A stretch of 64,000 nt of DNA from assembly GCA_035578905.1 (NCBI GenBank), contig JAQJVL010000002.1, positions 8,246,717-8,310,716 of the forward strand. The letters run 5' to 3'. This stretch comes from Stictocephala bisonia. Taxonomy: Eukaryota; Arthropoda; Insecta; Hemiptera; Membracidae. The position numbers and the translations under genes are program-made. The notes under the pieces were generated by a model that saw only the letters and a program-made list of their open reading frames with translations, ran no database searches and had not been told where the DNA came from. Positions within the stretch are counted from its first letter, which is position 1. Each line of letters opens with the position of its first letter. Positions 33,815 through 44,012 of this stretch are shown piece by piece.

Positions 33815-34812
33815 CTATTTCCGTTCAGTAACCTTGTTTCAATTTCTGTTTCTTCTTTATTTTGTTGATCAATAGTGACACCAAGGTATTTGAATTTTTC
33901 ACAACTATTGAATTTATATGGATTCACTTCTAAAACCTGCTCTCTTTCTAATGCATTCCGTTCTATTTTAAGATATTTGGTTTTTTCCTCTTTGATTTCT
34001 AAGCCTACTATTTTTGCTTGAGTAATGAGCTCCTCAGCCAGACGTTTGAGACCGTCCTCGTTTTCAGCTAATAAGGCTACATCATCTGCAAAAGCCAATA
34101 ATTTGATCTTTGCGTCTATCCACAGACCCTCATTCAAACTTTTTGTTCTTTTTAGTGGGTTTTCAATTGCCAGATTGAACAGTAAAGGTGATAACCCATC
34201 TCCTTGTCTTACGCCAGTGTTTATTTCAAATGTCTCTGAATATTCATTGTTTATTTTTACTTTACATTTTGATTCTTCCATACAAATCTCTGCCATCTTC
34301 ACTAATTTCTCTGGTATTCCATATCCTTTAAGTGTTTCCCATAGATGTTTACGGTTTATACTGCCATACGCTTTTTTGAAGTCAACAAAAAGGATGTGTG
34401 TGGTTTTGTCAAATTCCCAGTACTTTGAGATGACTTGTTTTAAGATGAACAGTTGGTCTGTGGTTGATTTACCTCTTCTGAATCCTGTCTGATGATCACC
34501 CAGTATTTCTTCTCCATACTCTGTTACTCTCTTGTTCACGATTTTGGATAAAATTTTATATGTAGTGTTAATGAGAGATATTCCTCTATAGTTGCTACAG
34601 TTCTGTCTGTCCCCTTTCTTATGAATTGGTACGATTAGCGCTACCGTCCATTCATCTGGTAATTTTGTTTCATTCCAAATTTTCAGAATGAGCTTATGAA
34701 TCTCTTCCTTTAATGACTTCCCTCCACATTTTAAAGCTTCAATTGGTATGCCATCTTCTCCTGGGGCCTTCCCATTGTTCAGTGACGCTATAGCTTCCTT
34801 TACTTCTTGCAA
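33787..34812 (-). pseudogene. RTE-like LINE reverse transcriptase core
   Basis: 341 codons. NNGKAPGEDGIPIEALK opens the domain. NCSNYRGISLINTTYKILSK and HQTGFRRGKSTTDQLF are fingers motifs, ILFVDFKKAYGSINR is motif A, NTGVRQGDGLSPLLFN is motif B, and LLAFADDVALLAEN is motif C with the catalytic Asp pair. Motif A reads AYGSI where AYDSI is usual. Frameshifts at both ends separate it from the connector and C-terminal parts. Confidence 0.88.
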
Positions 34813-34864
34813 TGACGGTTCTTCAATGAATAGTTGTGCATTTTGATATGTTTCATTCGCACTA

Positions 34865-35308
34865 TCATTGCTTGTTTCCCCATTTAGGATTTAGGAGTTT
34901 CTCAAAATATTCTTTCCATATTTTGAGGCACTCTCCTTGATTGCACGTTACTCTCCCTTTTTTAAAAAAACGTACTGTCCGATAGAAGTCCTTAGCATTG
35001 TTACATGTTCTATCTTTTTCTGCTCTTTCCAATTGTTCTCTCAAGAACTTCCTTTTTGCAGTTCTTAGTCTCCTGTTCACTTCCTGGTTTAGTCTTTGGT
35101 AACTGTTTTTATTTTCTTGAGTTTCACTCAATACCCACTTCTGTTTTGCCTTTTTCCTCTCTTCTATTGCATTTCTACACTCCTCATTGAACCATGGCTT
35201 ATTGTATCCTTTCCTTGTTCCTATTACCTCTTTCATCGTCGTTTGTACCGTAGTTTTTATTTTGTTCCACCGCTCATTAATATCTAGTTGTTCATTTTCT
35301 TTTTCCAT
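34865..35308 (-). pseudogene. RTE-like LINE connector between endonuclease and polymerase
   Basis: 147 codons, highly charged (INERWNKIKTTVQTTMKEVI, YNKPWFNEECRNAIEER, RRLRTAKRKFLREQLERAEK). Conserved WFNEEC and the basic helix are usual in this position of RTE/L1-type ORFs. It ends at a duplicated CCTAAAT sequence near 34888-34900, which shifts the frame before the polymerase core. Confidence 0.75.
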
Positions 35309-35413
35309 GTTGTTGAGTATTTCAAATCTATTTTTTAGCTCTAATTCAAACTTTGCTTTTATGTGTTGGTTCTTCAGATTACTAATATCTACTAAGGGCT
35401 TGGCTCTTTGTTT

Positions 35414-35827
35414 CTATCTTATATCCTTAAATAACTTTTGTCTTATTATAACTTGTTCTAAGGTATCATAGAAATCATCTTTGGTATTATCGTCTGCCTC
35501 CTCTGTTGGGGCATAGTAAGATATCACAGATATGTTTCGAAATTTTCCCTTAAATCTAATATAGCACAGCCTTTCATTTATAGGGTTAAATGTTATCACA
35601 GATTCAAGTAACTTCTTTTTTACAGCTATTCCTACTCCAGCATAATGATTTCCCTCATCACTGCCGCTATAATATAACGTGTTCTTTGTATTCAGTTTTC
35701 CGTTAAATGGCCATCTGGTTTCTTGGACAGCAAGGACATCTATGTCATATTTCTCTATTTCTTCCATAACAATGTCTAACTTGCCTGGAACTAACATCGT
35801 TCTAACATTCCATGTACCAAAAGTCAT
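35414..35827 (-). pseudogene. RTE-like LINE APE endonuclease, C-terminal half deleted
   Basis: 137 codons beginning MTFGTWNVRTM and containing DIDVLAVQETRWP with the catalytic Glu. The frame stops soon after EEADDNTKDDFYDTLEQV, and the connector begins only about 20 bases later. The second half, which should carry the GDFNA and SDH catalytic motifs, is therefore missing by deletion rather than point decay. Confidence 0.8.
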
Positions 35828-36125
35828 CTCCTTGCGACGTAGCTTGGGTCTTTGTCCAGTGTATCCATCCTTTTCCGAGGCTAATTTTTGGCGTTTCTGA
35901 ACTGGTGTTTTCTTTTATGGGGTGGGGTAGTTGGCCCCACGCCCAACCCCCAACCTGGAGGACCAGGGTATCCTTTTTTGTCTGGCTCCTACCTCACGAA
36001 GACCTGTCCGGTAAGGGAGACCCTACCAGTAGCCAAGCTACCGCCGGCATAGCTCTCGAGGATGTCAGAGCACGCAAGCCCACTCGCCCCGGCAAGGCAG
36101 GGATACCTTCGAGTGAGAAACTATG

Positions 36126-36947
36126 CATATTGGTGAAAAAAGTTACAAATAAAAAATAAAGTGCCAGTTTTTATCTACAGCTTTCCGGCTGACGAAACTT
36201 ACCTGACCAAAAAATAAAAAACTTCCTTACAGGTCGACTTTTCTATGTCTTTTCTCAAATCAAACTAATTTTTACTCATATTATATTATTACAAATTAGT
36301 TTTATTATATAACCAATACATACTAACACAGTAAGCATTCACTACTTCTGTATAAAGTTTACACAAAATTTCAAAGTTTTCAATCAATTCACTTAAAATG
36401 CGCTATAATTGAATTGTGGCCTCTCAGAACTGAATCTCCAAAACTCTCAAAACTGAATATATTAATTTTTGAAGCATATGGTAATTTTTTAATTATTAAT
36501 TTATTTTTTTTATTTTATACCTTTAATAACAGGCAATAAATATTTTCCCAACCACTTCCATGCAAAAATTTGATTTTATGTTTACTTTTTATCAGCGAGC
36601 CAACGTTTTTATACAGTGCTGTACCTCAAAAACTCCCATTTGATTAGCATTGCTTATGGGCTTACCGTACTGCATTCTCAATATGAAACAGAGTATAGAC
36701 ACAAGTTCAGGGCACTATTAGATGCAACCTTTTTCTTCCTCCTTTGTGATTGAGGGCAGGAAATGTTGAAGAACTAAAACAGGTTTCAGTAAACACATTT
36801 CTGTCCTCATCCTAGATGATCATTATGCAAGTGTTCAATAATTAGACAAAATGTTGTTCGAGTCAAATAAGAGTGCTCAATATTCCCTCTGAACTGTCAA
36901 TGAAAGACTATTTATTTATAGATTCTCACTTGTTATCAGCAAATTAA
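36126..36947. other. No recognised gene
   Basis: AT-rich. 36668-36700 is an inverted match to 31246-31279. Confidence 0.4.
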
Positions 36948-37310
36948 GGGTGTTCGATCAAAAATTATTTTCGAAATTTTTTATTGTTATTATTGTTAAA
37001 TTGTTATTATCCATGTTAGTAATAAGTGAGCTACAGGAAAAAATTCTTTATGGAGATATGGCTGCCCAAAGTTACTAATTTGGCCTTTTTGGTGTATAAC
37101 TCATGAACAAACCGTGTGATATATTTTATTACGATTTTGAGAATATAGTTGACAAAAGGTACTAACCTACCTAGTATATAGTAAATCTAAAAAATAAAGA
37201 TATTTTTTAAAATGAAACAAATTACTTTCTATAAATGATATTTGCTAAAAATTTTAGTTGAAATTTGTACAATCATCTTTGGCTAAAAATATAGATTAAT
37301 AATATATATA

Positions 37311-38549
37311 CAGGGTCCGGCAGAAAAAATTCCCCTATTAGTGAAGCGAATGAAAACAAAACGAAATAAGGTAGGAAGATTTTATTTTTATTAACTAAAA
37401 GTACAGATTGTGCCATTTAAGAATATGTACCACTTCTTTACTTTTTAAACAATACATCTCTCAAATGGTTTCCCCCACTGTTGACACACTGGTTGAGTCG
37501 TTCTCTGAAACTCTCCATTACTTTACAAGTCATGTTAGGTTGAATGGCTTGAAATGGTCGTTTTATCACTTCTTTGAGGGTTTGTATAGTTAGAGGACGA
37601 TGTTCGTAAACTTTACAATTTTCTCTGGGGATTTTAAGTAGCCCCAGAGAAAAAAATCACAGGGCGTTAAGTCGGGTGAACATAGTGGCCAGCCTATGTC
37701 AACACACAAAGAGATTACGTGTCCAGGAAAAATTTACCTCAACAGTTACAGTGACTGCCACGCTATGTGGGCTGTAGACCATCTTGTTGGAACCACACGT
37801 TATCAATGTCATCAAAAAACCATTTCCTTCGAAAAAGTATGGACCATTCACTCCAGAATTAAAAAGAGCACACCATACAGTTACTTTGGGGCTATGCAGC
37901 GGTCGTTGATGGAGTTCTTGGGGATTGTGTTCAGACCAGTACCAGCAATTTGGTTGTTCACTGCTCCGGAAAGGTGAAAGTGTGCCTCGTCAGAAAAATC
38001 ACATCTTTTGGGTGAATGTTTCGAAGAAGGTCTTGGCACAATGTTACATGGACACCACAGTCTCTTTCACTCAGTTCCTGAACAACAACAATTTTGTAAG
38101 GATGCATTTTTAAACCTCCATACAAGATCCTTCTCACACTTCGATCACAAAATCGTAATGCTGCCGCATGTTTTTTTAGCGGATCGTTTAGGAGATTGTT
38201 GAATTGCATCAACATTTCCTGGCCCTGTTGCAGTCTGTGGTCGACTGGGTGGCTTCCGTTTTAATGCAGAACCCGTCTCACGAAAGTTAGAAACCAAATA
38301 ATAAATAGTTTTTTATCGGGAACAGGATCCTGTCGTCCAAGCGCAAAGCGAACATGGAAGGTGCGTTCAGTATTAATAGGTGATCCACCATTTTGAAGAA
38401 AGTGTTCCACAGTGCACGATATTCACCCGTCCATGTCACGGTGTACACTGAAAACGGCACTCTGAAAAAGGACTCGCCCCCATCTACTCAGCTCCATCTG
38501 TCTGCTTAACGTTACTTTCTAATCGGGGAGTTATTTCTGCCGGACCCTG
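37311..38549 (-). mobile_element. mariner-like transposon, full length
   Basis: Terminal inverted repeats CAGGGTCCGGCAGAAAAAAT and its partner ending TTATTTCTGCCGGACCCTG, flanked by TA on each side (37309-37310, 38550-38551). Length 1239 bp, normal for the family. Confidence 0.88.
37438..38497 (-). pseudogene. mariner-like transposase, frameshifted
   Basis: Minus strand, start MELSRWGRVLFQ at 38497. Recognisable in order through several frame changes: a helix-turn-helix region, KKHAAALRFCDRSVRRILYG, LKMHPYKIVVVQELSERD, the mid-domain NNQIAGTG, the DDE-domain remnants VGWPLCSPDLTPCDFF-like, and the C-terminus FRERLNQCVNSGGNHL ending at TAA 37438-37440. At least four frameshifts make it nonfunctional. 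Confidence 0.8.
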
Positions 38550-38941
38550 TATAATTCAGTGATAGAGTTTACTATAAATGAGGGACTTAAGTCCTTCTGT
38601 TGAATTTGCAGGGTGGGGCAGGCGTGTGCTATGAGGGGGGAATACACTGCTTGTTCGTTAGTGAGTCAGGATCTTTACTACTCTTACTGCGATAAAATCA
38701 AGAACTAAATTCCTTTTGGCCGTTTCACCAACCTTCGTCAAATAGATCTTAAAGATTGTTAAATTAACGGCCCGTCAATTTTTGACGGCTCGTTTAAAAG
38801 AAAACTGTTTCATTAACGTTGACGTTCGTTAAAAATTACTTCGTCAACTTTAACAAGCGTCAAACCTATCTTTCCATTTGAATAGCACTACTTAACCAAT
38901 TGGCATCACTGTGAACCGAACTATCTCGCACCGATCCATCA

Positions 38942-39656
38942 CTAATTACTTGACAATCTGTAGCCACTGTCACCCAATAAGTGACAGTTTCTTATTCTGC
39001 TTATTTCAAACTCCTTTCTCAATTCGCAGTTATCAAATATATAACTGTCATGTATGGACCCTGGCCATCTAGCTACAATGTTTCTAATTAATAGATTAGA
39101 ATCACATACTATTTGCACGTTGATTGAAAAATACCCTTTCCTGTTTCGGAAGGTTTCTGCATTATCCCCACCAGGAGATTTAATGGAGATATTACTACAG
39201 TCAATAGCTCCTACTAGACCGGGAAATCCTCCAATTCTATAAAAATCATGTGTGACTTTTCCTTGTTCATTTTCACTTGGAAAGTTTATGTATAGATGTG
39301 AAAGTGAGGCAATCGCCTCAGACACTTTTCTTATGTATCTACATACAGTAGCTTTTGAGATTGCTTGCAAGTCCCCACTGACGATTTGAAACGATCCTGT
39401 AGAGTAGATAGAACCTTAGGGTGAGAAGTAATTGCTGCACTGGTGTCATAGTTTGTTTCTGTCCGTATAGAATTCAAGCAAAGCATCAATCTGTTGCAAT
39501 ATCTTTAGCACTACTGGTTTACTAAATCTGTATCTCATAACAAACTTCGTCATCCAAATTGTGAAAATCATCATTAAGCATTACTATTCCTCGCTCAGGT
39601 CCTATGTTTTCTAGAAATTCTATATACATTAACTCCACATCAAAATATTCAGCCAT
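38942..39656 (-). pseudogene. PIF/Harbinger (HARBI1-like) transposase, truncated
   Basis: Starts MAEYFDVELMYIEFLENIG at 39656. It shifts frame near 39540 (RFSKPVVLKILQQIDALLEF) and again near 39460, then runs in the 142-codon frame ATVCRYIRKVSEAIASLS, GGFPGLVGAIDCSNISIKSP, FRNRKGYFSINVQIVCD, ARWPGSIHDSYIF. The first two catalytic Asp (GAIDCS and SIHDS) are present. The frame ends at RLSSN, before the third acidic residue, and the rest of the domain is absent from the element. Confidence 0.85.
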
Positions 39657-40331
39657 TTCGTTTTAATAACAAACTCGCATAACCTCAAAAATAAAACCAA
39701 CAATTAACCAGCCGTCAAACTTTTAACGCTACAACTGGCCAGTATTCCTACCTGGACTGGCCACCCTTTTTGGCAAAATGTAGGCGTATGAATAAACATC
39801 TCTAAAATCTATAAATGTTGTCCAAATTTTATAATTTTTATGTCATTTTACTTAGAAAATGTCACTTATTATTGTAAAACATAAGAAATGTGTAAATAAA
39901 TATTTTAAAAATATTATATACATACATACATTTTGTGTATAAAAAAACTAAAAATATTTTTCAGATATTCCGTCCTACAGACAAAATTTTTTTGGGTAAA
40001 CAAAAATCCAAAATATACGAAATGTTCCAAATTTTATACTTATTCCAAAACTATATAGTTTTATTACCCTTTTTATTTAGTTTTGAGTGTTGTAACACTT
40101 GTTATCTCTATTATCGCGCCCTGTATGTACTACCTATTCATATACTGCTGCAGTTGTTGTAACATACTTGTCAAAGAGAATCAAAATAAAATTATTAAAA
40201 AGTTGTTATAAACTAACAAATTATATATTATATGAAAGATAAAGTATTCTTCTTTCTATAAATATCAATATTAACACCACCACAACTATTTTATATGTTT
40301 AAAATATCAAAATAATGACGACTGTCTTTGT

Positions 40332-40388
40332 CGCCCGATATCGGGCGTTGCCAGTCGTACGGCAGGCGTTGGCGCCCGATATCGGGCG
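40332..40388. repeat. Two copies of a 16-bp perfect GC palindrome
   Basis: CGCCCGATATCGGGCG at 40332-40347 and again at 40373-40388, 41 bases apart, in a GC-rich island inside the AT-rich Harbinger element. GTTGCC/GTTGGCC follow each copy. Confidence 0.95.
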
Positions 40389-40558
40389 TTGGCCAGGGAC
40401 TGGGTTAAGATCCGAATATTGACCATCAAATTTAACAAATGATTTAACAAGCGTCAGTGATGACAAACATTCGTGAAACAACTTTTCAACATTTTAACAA
40501 TCGTCAAATCTTTAACATTCGTTAAATGAGTTAACGAAGGTTGGTGAAACCGGCCTTT

Positions 40559-41118
40559 GGAGCGACAAATTGGGCACCCAGACAAATAATCTTAAAATGG
40601 AGAGTTGTTATGATGTAGTTTGAACTGTTAAACAGAGTAAGACAATGTGGGTAAGAACATAGGCTTAATCAATGAGCCCTCAATATCTTAATATGAAATT
40701 GAAACAGTAACAAATCACAGAACAAAAATTTTGTTTTCATTGCTTCTAATTTCCTTTTCTATTGACTTACCATTCCCTTGTGATTTAATCCTGTGCAATA
40801 GTGAACTTCTAAAACAGGTCAAACATTTTAATTACTAAGACATTACTCTAGATGAAACATTTAATTTTGTAAAAGATATTACTGAATTATACTCAAAACT
40901 ACAATAATCTTAGGTAATATGAAAATTCTATTACCCCAAGACATTTTTGTGATACACAATTAATATTTTGCTTTAATTAACTCAAGAATTCAATATGGCT
41001 TAACATGTCGGGGTCGTACATACACGACGCTAATTGATAAATTACGATCCACACAGAATTATTTTATACAAATAATCCTAAAAATCTTTTCCACTCTATA
41101 AAATATTCTTCTGGATGG
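40559..41118. other. No recognised gene
   Basis: AT-rich unique-looking sequence without splice-bounded exons or element ends. Confidence 0.4.
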
Positions 41119-41815
41119 CTCATTTCCACCGTATGTTTGTGGGTGTGTGGGTAGGGATGGCAACAATATATCGATAAATACGTTTTGATTTATCAATATA
41201 TTAGTATCGATTAGAACCTCATATCACTAAATATTGAGGTTATTCTCCCTACTCAAAACCATGACGATTAAAAAAAACACATTTAAATGACCTCTTGTGC
41301 GTACAAAACGTTTTTTACGTGAGGTTAACGCTCTTAAATGTAGTTTATTCTAGACCTGTGGGAGGAACGGGTAAATGAAGTTGTGTGTGAGTTGGCAACG
41401 CTGACTCTAGGATGCCTAGCCAGTCATCTTACAAACCATTATTACATTACTCTTTTATAATTAACATATTAATGAAAGGTATAATTATTCTTATTTTGAA
41501 TTTTTTTTCATTCAAGCCCACAGATCACTATTTGTTTCATGTAGATAAATGTATTCATTTTAACATTAGAGTTAATTTTGTATTGTAAGAGTTAATAATT
41601 TTAAACAGATAAATCATTTACAGTTTGGTATATCAGTTACCCGATGTATCGATATATTTCTTTTGATATTATTGCTAGGTTGACATTTGGTTTGCGATAT
41701 ACCAATATGTGGAAAATATTTGCATCCCTATGTGTGTAGGTGGTATGTTTATGGTAATACAATGGTATGTTTATGGGTGTGTGGGTGGGTCGATACCACA
41801 GTATGTGTATATTCA
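41119..41815. repeat. Minisatellite locus 5, split by a hAT-like MITE
   Basis: Units of the form GGTATGTTTATGGGTGTGTG plus GGTGGGTCGATACCACAG lie on both sides (41125-41151 and 41731-41815) of the MITE at 41152-41730. Confidence 0.7.
41152..41730. mobile_element. hAT-like MITE, copy 3
   Basis: TAGGGATGGCAAC to TTGCATCCCTA. Flanking 8-mers tgtgtggg (41144-41151) and tgtgtgta (41731-41738) agree at 6 of 8. Shares internal blocks with copy 1, such as GTGAGTTGGCAACGCTGACT. Confidence 0.75.
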
Positions 41816-42209
41816 ATGGCACCTTAAGTGTATTGTTACTTTCGTCTTTTTATAGATCAAATCTTACTAACTCAGGAATTTTGACATCTGGTAATCCCTA
41901 AGCATCTTAGTTCCTTCCATCAGAGACATTCCTGAATGCATAGTTAGCATAGTGATATGGTGATGTTTTACCTAAATCAGTCTGTCACACACCTGCAATA
42001 ACATGCCTGGCCAAAACTAACATGTGACAGATATCTGAGTCTAGCTCAAAGAGGTTAACAACCAATAAAATCAAGCACAAGAACAATTGCGACTGTTGAC
42101 TTAATCTTCAGACAATCTGCAATAAATTAAGTTTCAGTGTTATTATTACTAACTTTGATCCAATTGGATGATCCAAAGTGAAGGTGACGCTGTTCTGACA
42201 AGTTAGCTT
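41816..42209. other. No recognised gene
   Basis: Unique-looking. If the exon at 42210-42312 is real, this would be its 3' untranslated region. Confidence 0.35.
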
Positions 42210-42312
42210 TTATTTTTGCCCAAACTTGTTCCATTCTTTAGAAATGAGTTCTCTATCTTTCAATAGACCAAGTTGTTCTGGTTCTTTTTCATGATACTTT
42301 CTGACTAACTTT
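42210..42312 (-). other. Putative terminal coding exon of an unidentified gene
   Basis: Minus strand. Acceptor GATTTTTGGCCAG precedes 42312. The following 103 bases, read after one base, give 33 residues beginning KLVRKYHEKEPEQLGLLKDR and ending WNKFGQK, then TAA at 42210-42212. The residue composition looks coding (charged, no low-complexity run) and the splice site is good. I do not recognise the family, and no matching upstream exon was found before the LINE at 42395. Confidence 0.3.
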
Positions 42313-42394
42313 CTGGCCAAAAATCATTTGGCTAAATATAATCCTCTACTCAGAACTTTAATAAAGCTGATAATTTATTTATTACAACTGCATT

Positions 42395-43095
42395 TGACTA
42401 ACTGGAGAGACTACTTTGAAGATCTATTAAATTCGGGACTAAGAAGAGATGAGAGAGAGGAATTACGAAACGATAGCAAATTGTTGGAATTAGGAGAGAT
42501 GACATGGGATGAGATCGAAAATGCAGTGAAGGGGATGAAGAATAATAAATCAGCCGGACCAGATGAAGTCACAGTTGATATGATTAAAGCATTAGGCCCT
42601 ATAGGGTTACATTGGTTGAAAAGGTTATTTATGTGTGTTTTGAAGGAGGGTAGAATGCCAGAAGAGTGGGGAAGAGGAGACATAGTGACTTTGTTTAAGA
42701 AAGGTAGTAGGAAGAGATGTAAAAACTATAGAGGGATAACATTAATGTATCAAGTGGCAAAGATTTTTGAAAAGGTAATTTTAAATAGAGTAGGAAATTA
42801 CATTGAAGATCAGTTAAGCGAGGAACAGCATGGTTTTCGGAGAAATAGAAGTACAGTGGATTTAATTTTTGCAGTAAGACAGATAATAGAAAAGCATTGG
42901 GAATTTGATCAGAAAATAATTTGTGTTTTTATAGATATTGAAAAGGCATATGACTCAGTAAAAAGAAGTGCCATTTGGAATAGCTTAAGATGCATTGGTC
43001 TGGAAGAAAAGTACATTGAATGGATAAAGGAATTGTATAGAATCCACAAATGTCGAGTTAGGCGGTTGCAGGGTATACCAGATGGTTTGATATAA
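42395..43095 (+). pseudogene. LINE reverse transcriptase, N-terminal half
   Basis: Frame with NNKSAGPDEVTVDMIKAL, KRCKNYRGITLMYQVAKIFE, EEQHGFRRNRSTVDLIF and the motif A region ICVFIDIEKAYDSVKR containing the first catalytic Asp. It runs out at a stop just after IPDGLI. The expected sequence WFDIRKGLKQGSVLSPV continues in another frame, so one frameshift near 43080 splits the polymerase. Confidence 0.85.
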
Positions 43096-43952
43096 GGAAA
43101 GGACTGAAACAGGGAAGCGTTTTGTCACCAGTATTGTTTAATGTGGTAATGGAGATAATGTGGAGAGAAATTAAAGATGTTAGAGGAAATGTGGGAACTA
43201 TGATGTTTGCGGATGACGTAATGTTATGGGGTAGAAATGAAGAAGAGTTACAAAGACAATTGGATAAATGGACAGAGGTTATGAGAGTGAGAGGACTACG
43301 AATAAGTAAGGAAAAGAGTGAAGTGATGGTGATTGGAAGAGATGGGGAGCTGGAAAGACCTTTAAAAGTAGAAGGGAAGCCGCTTAAGTTGGTCGAAAAT
43401 TTTACATATTTAGGTACGGTGTTTTCAAATGATGGAAGAATGGCGCAAGAGGTGACGGCGAGACTGGGGAAAGGGGCAGGATTTTACCAAAGTATTAGAC
43501 ATCTAGTATGGGATAAGGATATACCAAAGAAAGCTAAAGTTACCATGTACAAAACGTACTATACACCGATAGTTACCTATGGTGCAGAAGTTTGGAATAT
43601 AACGGAGAGGGAATGGAGTAGGGTGCAGGCAGGGGAAATGAAGTTTATAAGAGGGATTAAAGGTAAAACAAGATTTGACAGAATGAGAAATGAAGAGCTG
43701 AGAAGAGGAATAGTTGAAGAAAGTTTGAGAGAAAAAGTAGAGAAGTCGAGATTGAGATGGTTCGGCCACGTAAAAAGAATGGAAGATGTAAGAATCCCAA
43801 GAAGGATGAGTGAAATCCAAATGAATGGAAGAAGACCTAGAGACCTAGAGGAAGACCCAGAAGAAGGTGGATCGACGAGGTGAAACGGGATGTGGAAGCA
43901 AGAGGTATACAATGGGGGTATGTGGAGGGACAGAAGAAAATGGAGAGGCCTA
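43083..43952 (+). pseudogene. LINE reverse transcriptase, C-terminal half
   Basis: From WFDIRKGLKQGSVLSPVLFN, through motif C TMMFADDVMLWGRN (catalytic Asp pair), YKTYYTPIVTYGAEVWN, and RLRWFGHVKRMEDVRIPRRM. A second frameshift near 43840, at a repeated CCTAGAG, moves the true end (RRRWIDEVKRDVEARGIQWG) into another frame. Confidence 0.85.
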
Positions 43953-44012
43953 GTGAATACCCAGACCCGAAGATAATCGGAACGGGACAGGATATGTATG
44001 TATGTATTTGAC

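Larger units (their letters stand above)
32930..36125 (-). mobile_element. RTE-like non-LTR retrotransposon (LINE), near full length, broken
   Basis: Minus strand. 5' leader about 36125-35830 is GC-rich. Coding order is APE endonuclease, connector, reverse transcriptase, C-terminal domain ending WAGHVNRRE, then a (TAAG)n tail at 32930-32944. This layout and the opening MTFGTWNVRTM match RTE-like elements, whose endonuclease is often mislabelled craniofacial development protein 2. It is broken by frameshifts, an endonuclease deletion and a minisatellite insertion (33087-33436). Confidence 0.85.
36948..38625 (+). repeat. Interspersed repeat, copy 2, split by a mariner element
   Basis: Same family as 10290-10690: GGAGATATGGCTGCCCAAAG, ACTAATTTGGCCTTTTTGG, CAATCATCTTTGGCTAAAAA before the mariner; GAGTTTACTATAAATGAG and GCAGGGTGGGGCAG after it. 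Confidence 0.65.
38718..40555 (-). mobile_element. PIF/Harbinger-like transposon
   Basis: Inverted ends GGCCGTTTCACCAACCTTCG and CGAAGGTTGGTGAAACCGGC plus C, with a 3-bp TTT repeat on both sides (38715-38717, 40556-40558). A 3-bp duplication fits PIF/Harbinger, though TTA/TAA is more usual. Contains a broken transposase and, outside it, a GC-rich palindrome pair. Confidence 0.82.
42395..44012 (+). mobile_element. 5'-truncated non-LTR retrotransposon (LINE)
   Basis: Begins abruptly inside the reading frame (NWRDYFEDLLNS) and ends in a TATGTATGTATG microsatellite tail at about 43996-44009. Endonuclease is absent. The C-terminal RLRWFGHVKRMED motif is shared in type with the RTE-like element at 32930-36125, but the two are clearly different families. 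Confidence 0.82.

Noticed and set aside
34025..34492. 155-codon plus-strand frame
   Set aside because: Antisense shadow of the RTE-like reverse transcriptase core. The frames at 35005, 35096 and 35187 are likewise shadows of the connector.
43503..43912. Minus-strand frames of 105 and 111 codons
   Set aside because: Antisense shadows of the LINE reverse transcriptase C-terminal half.
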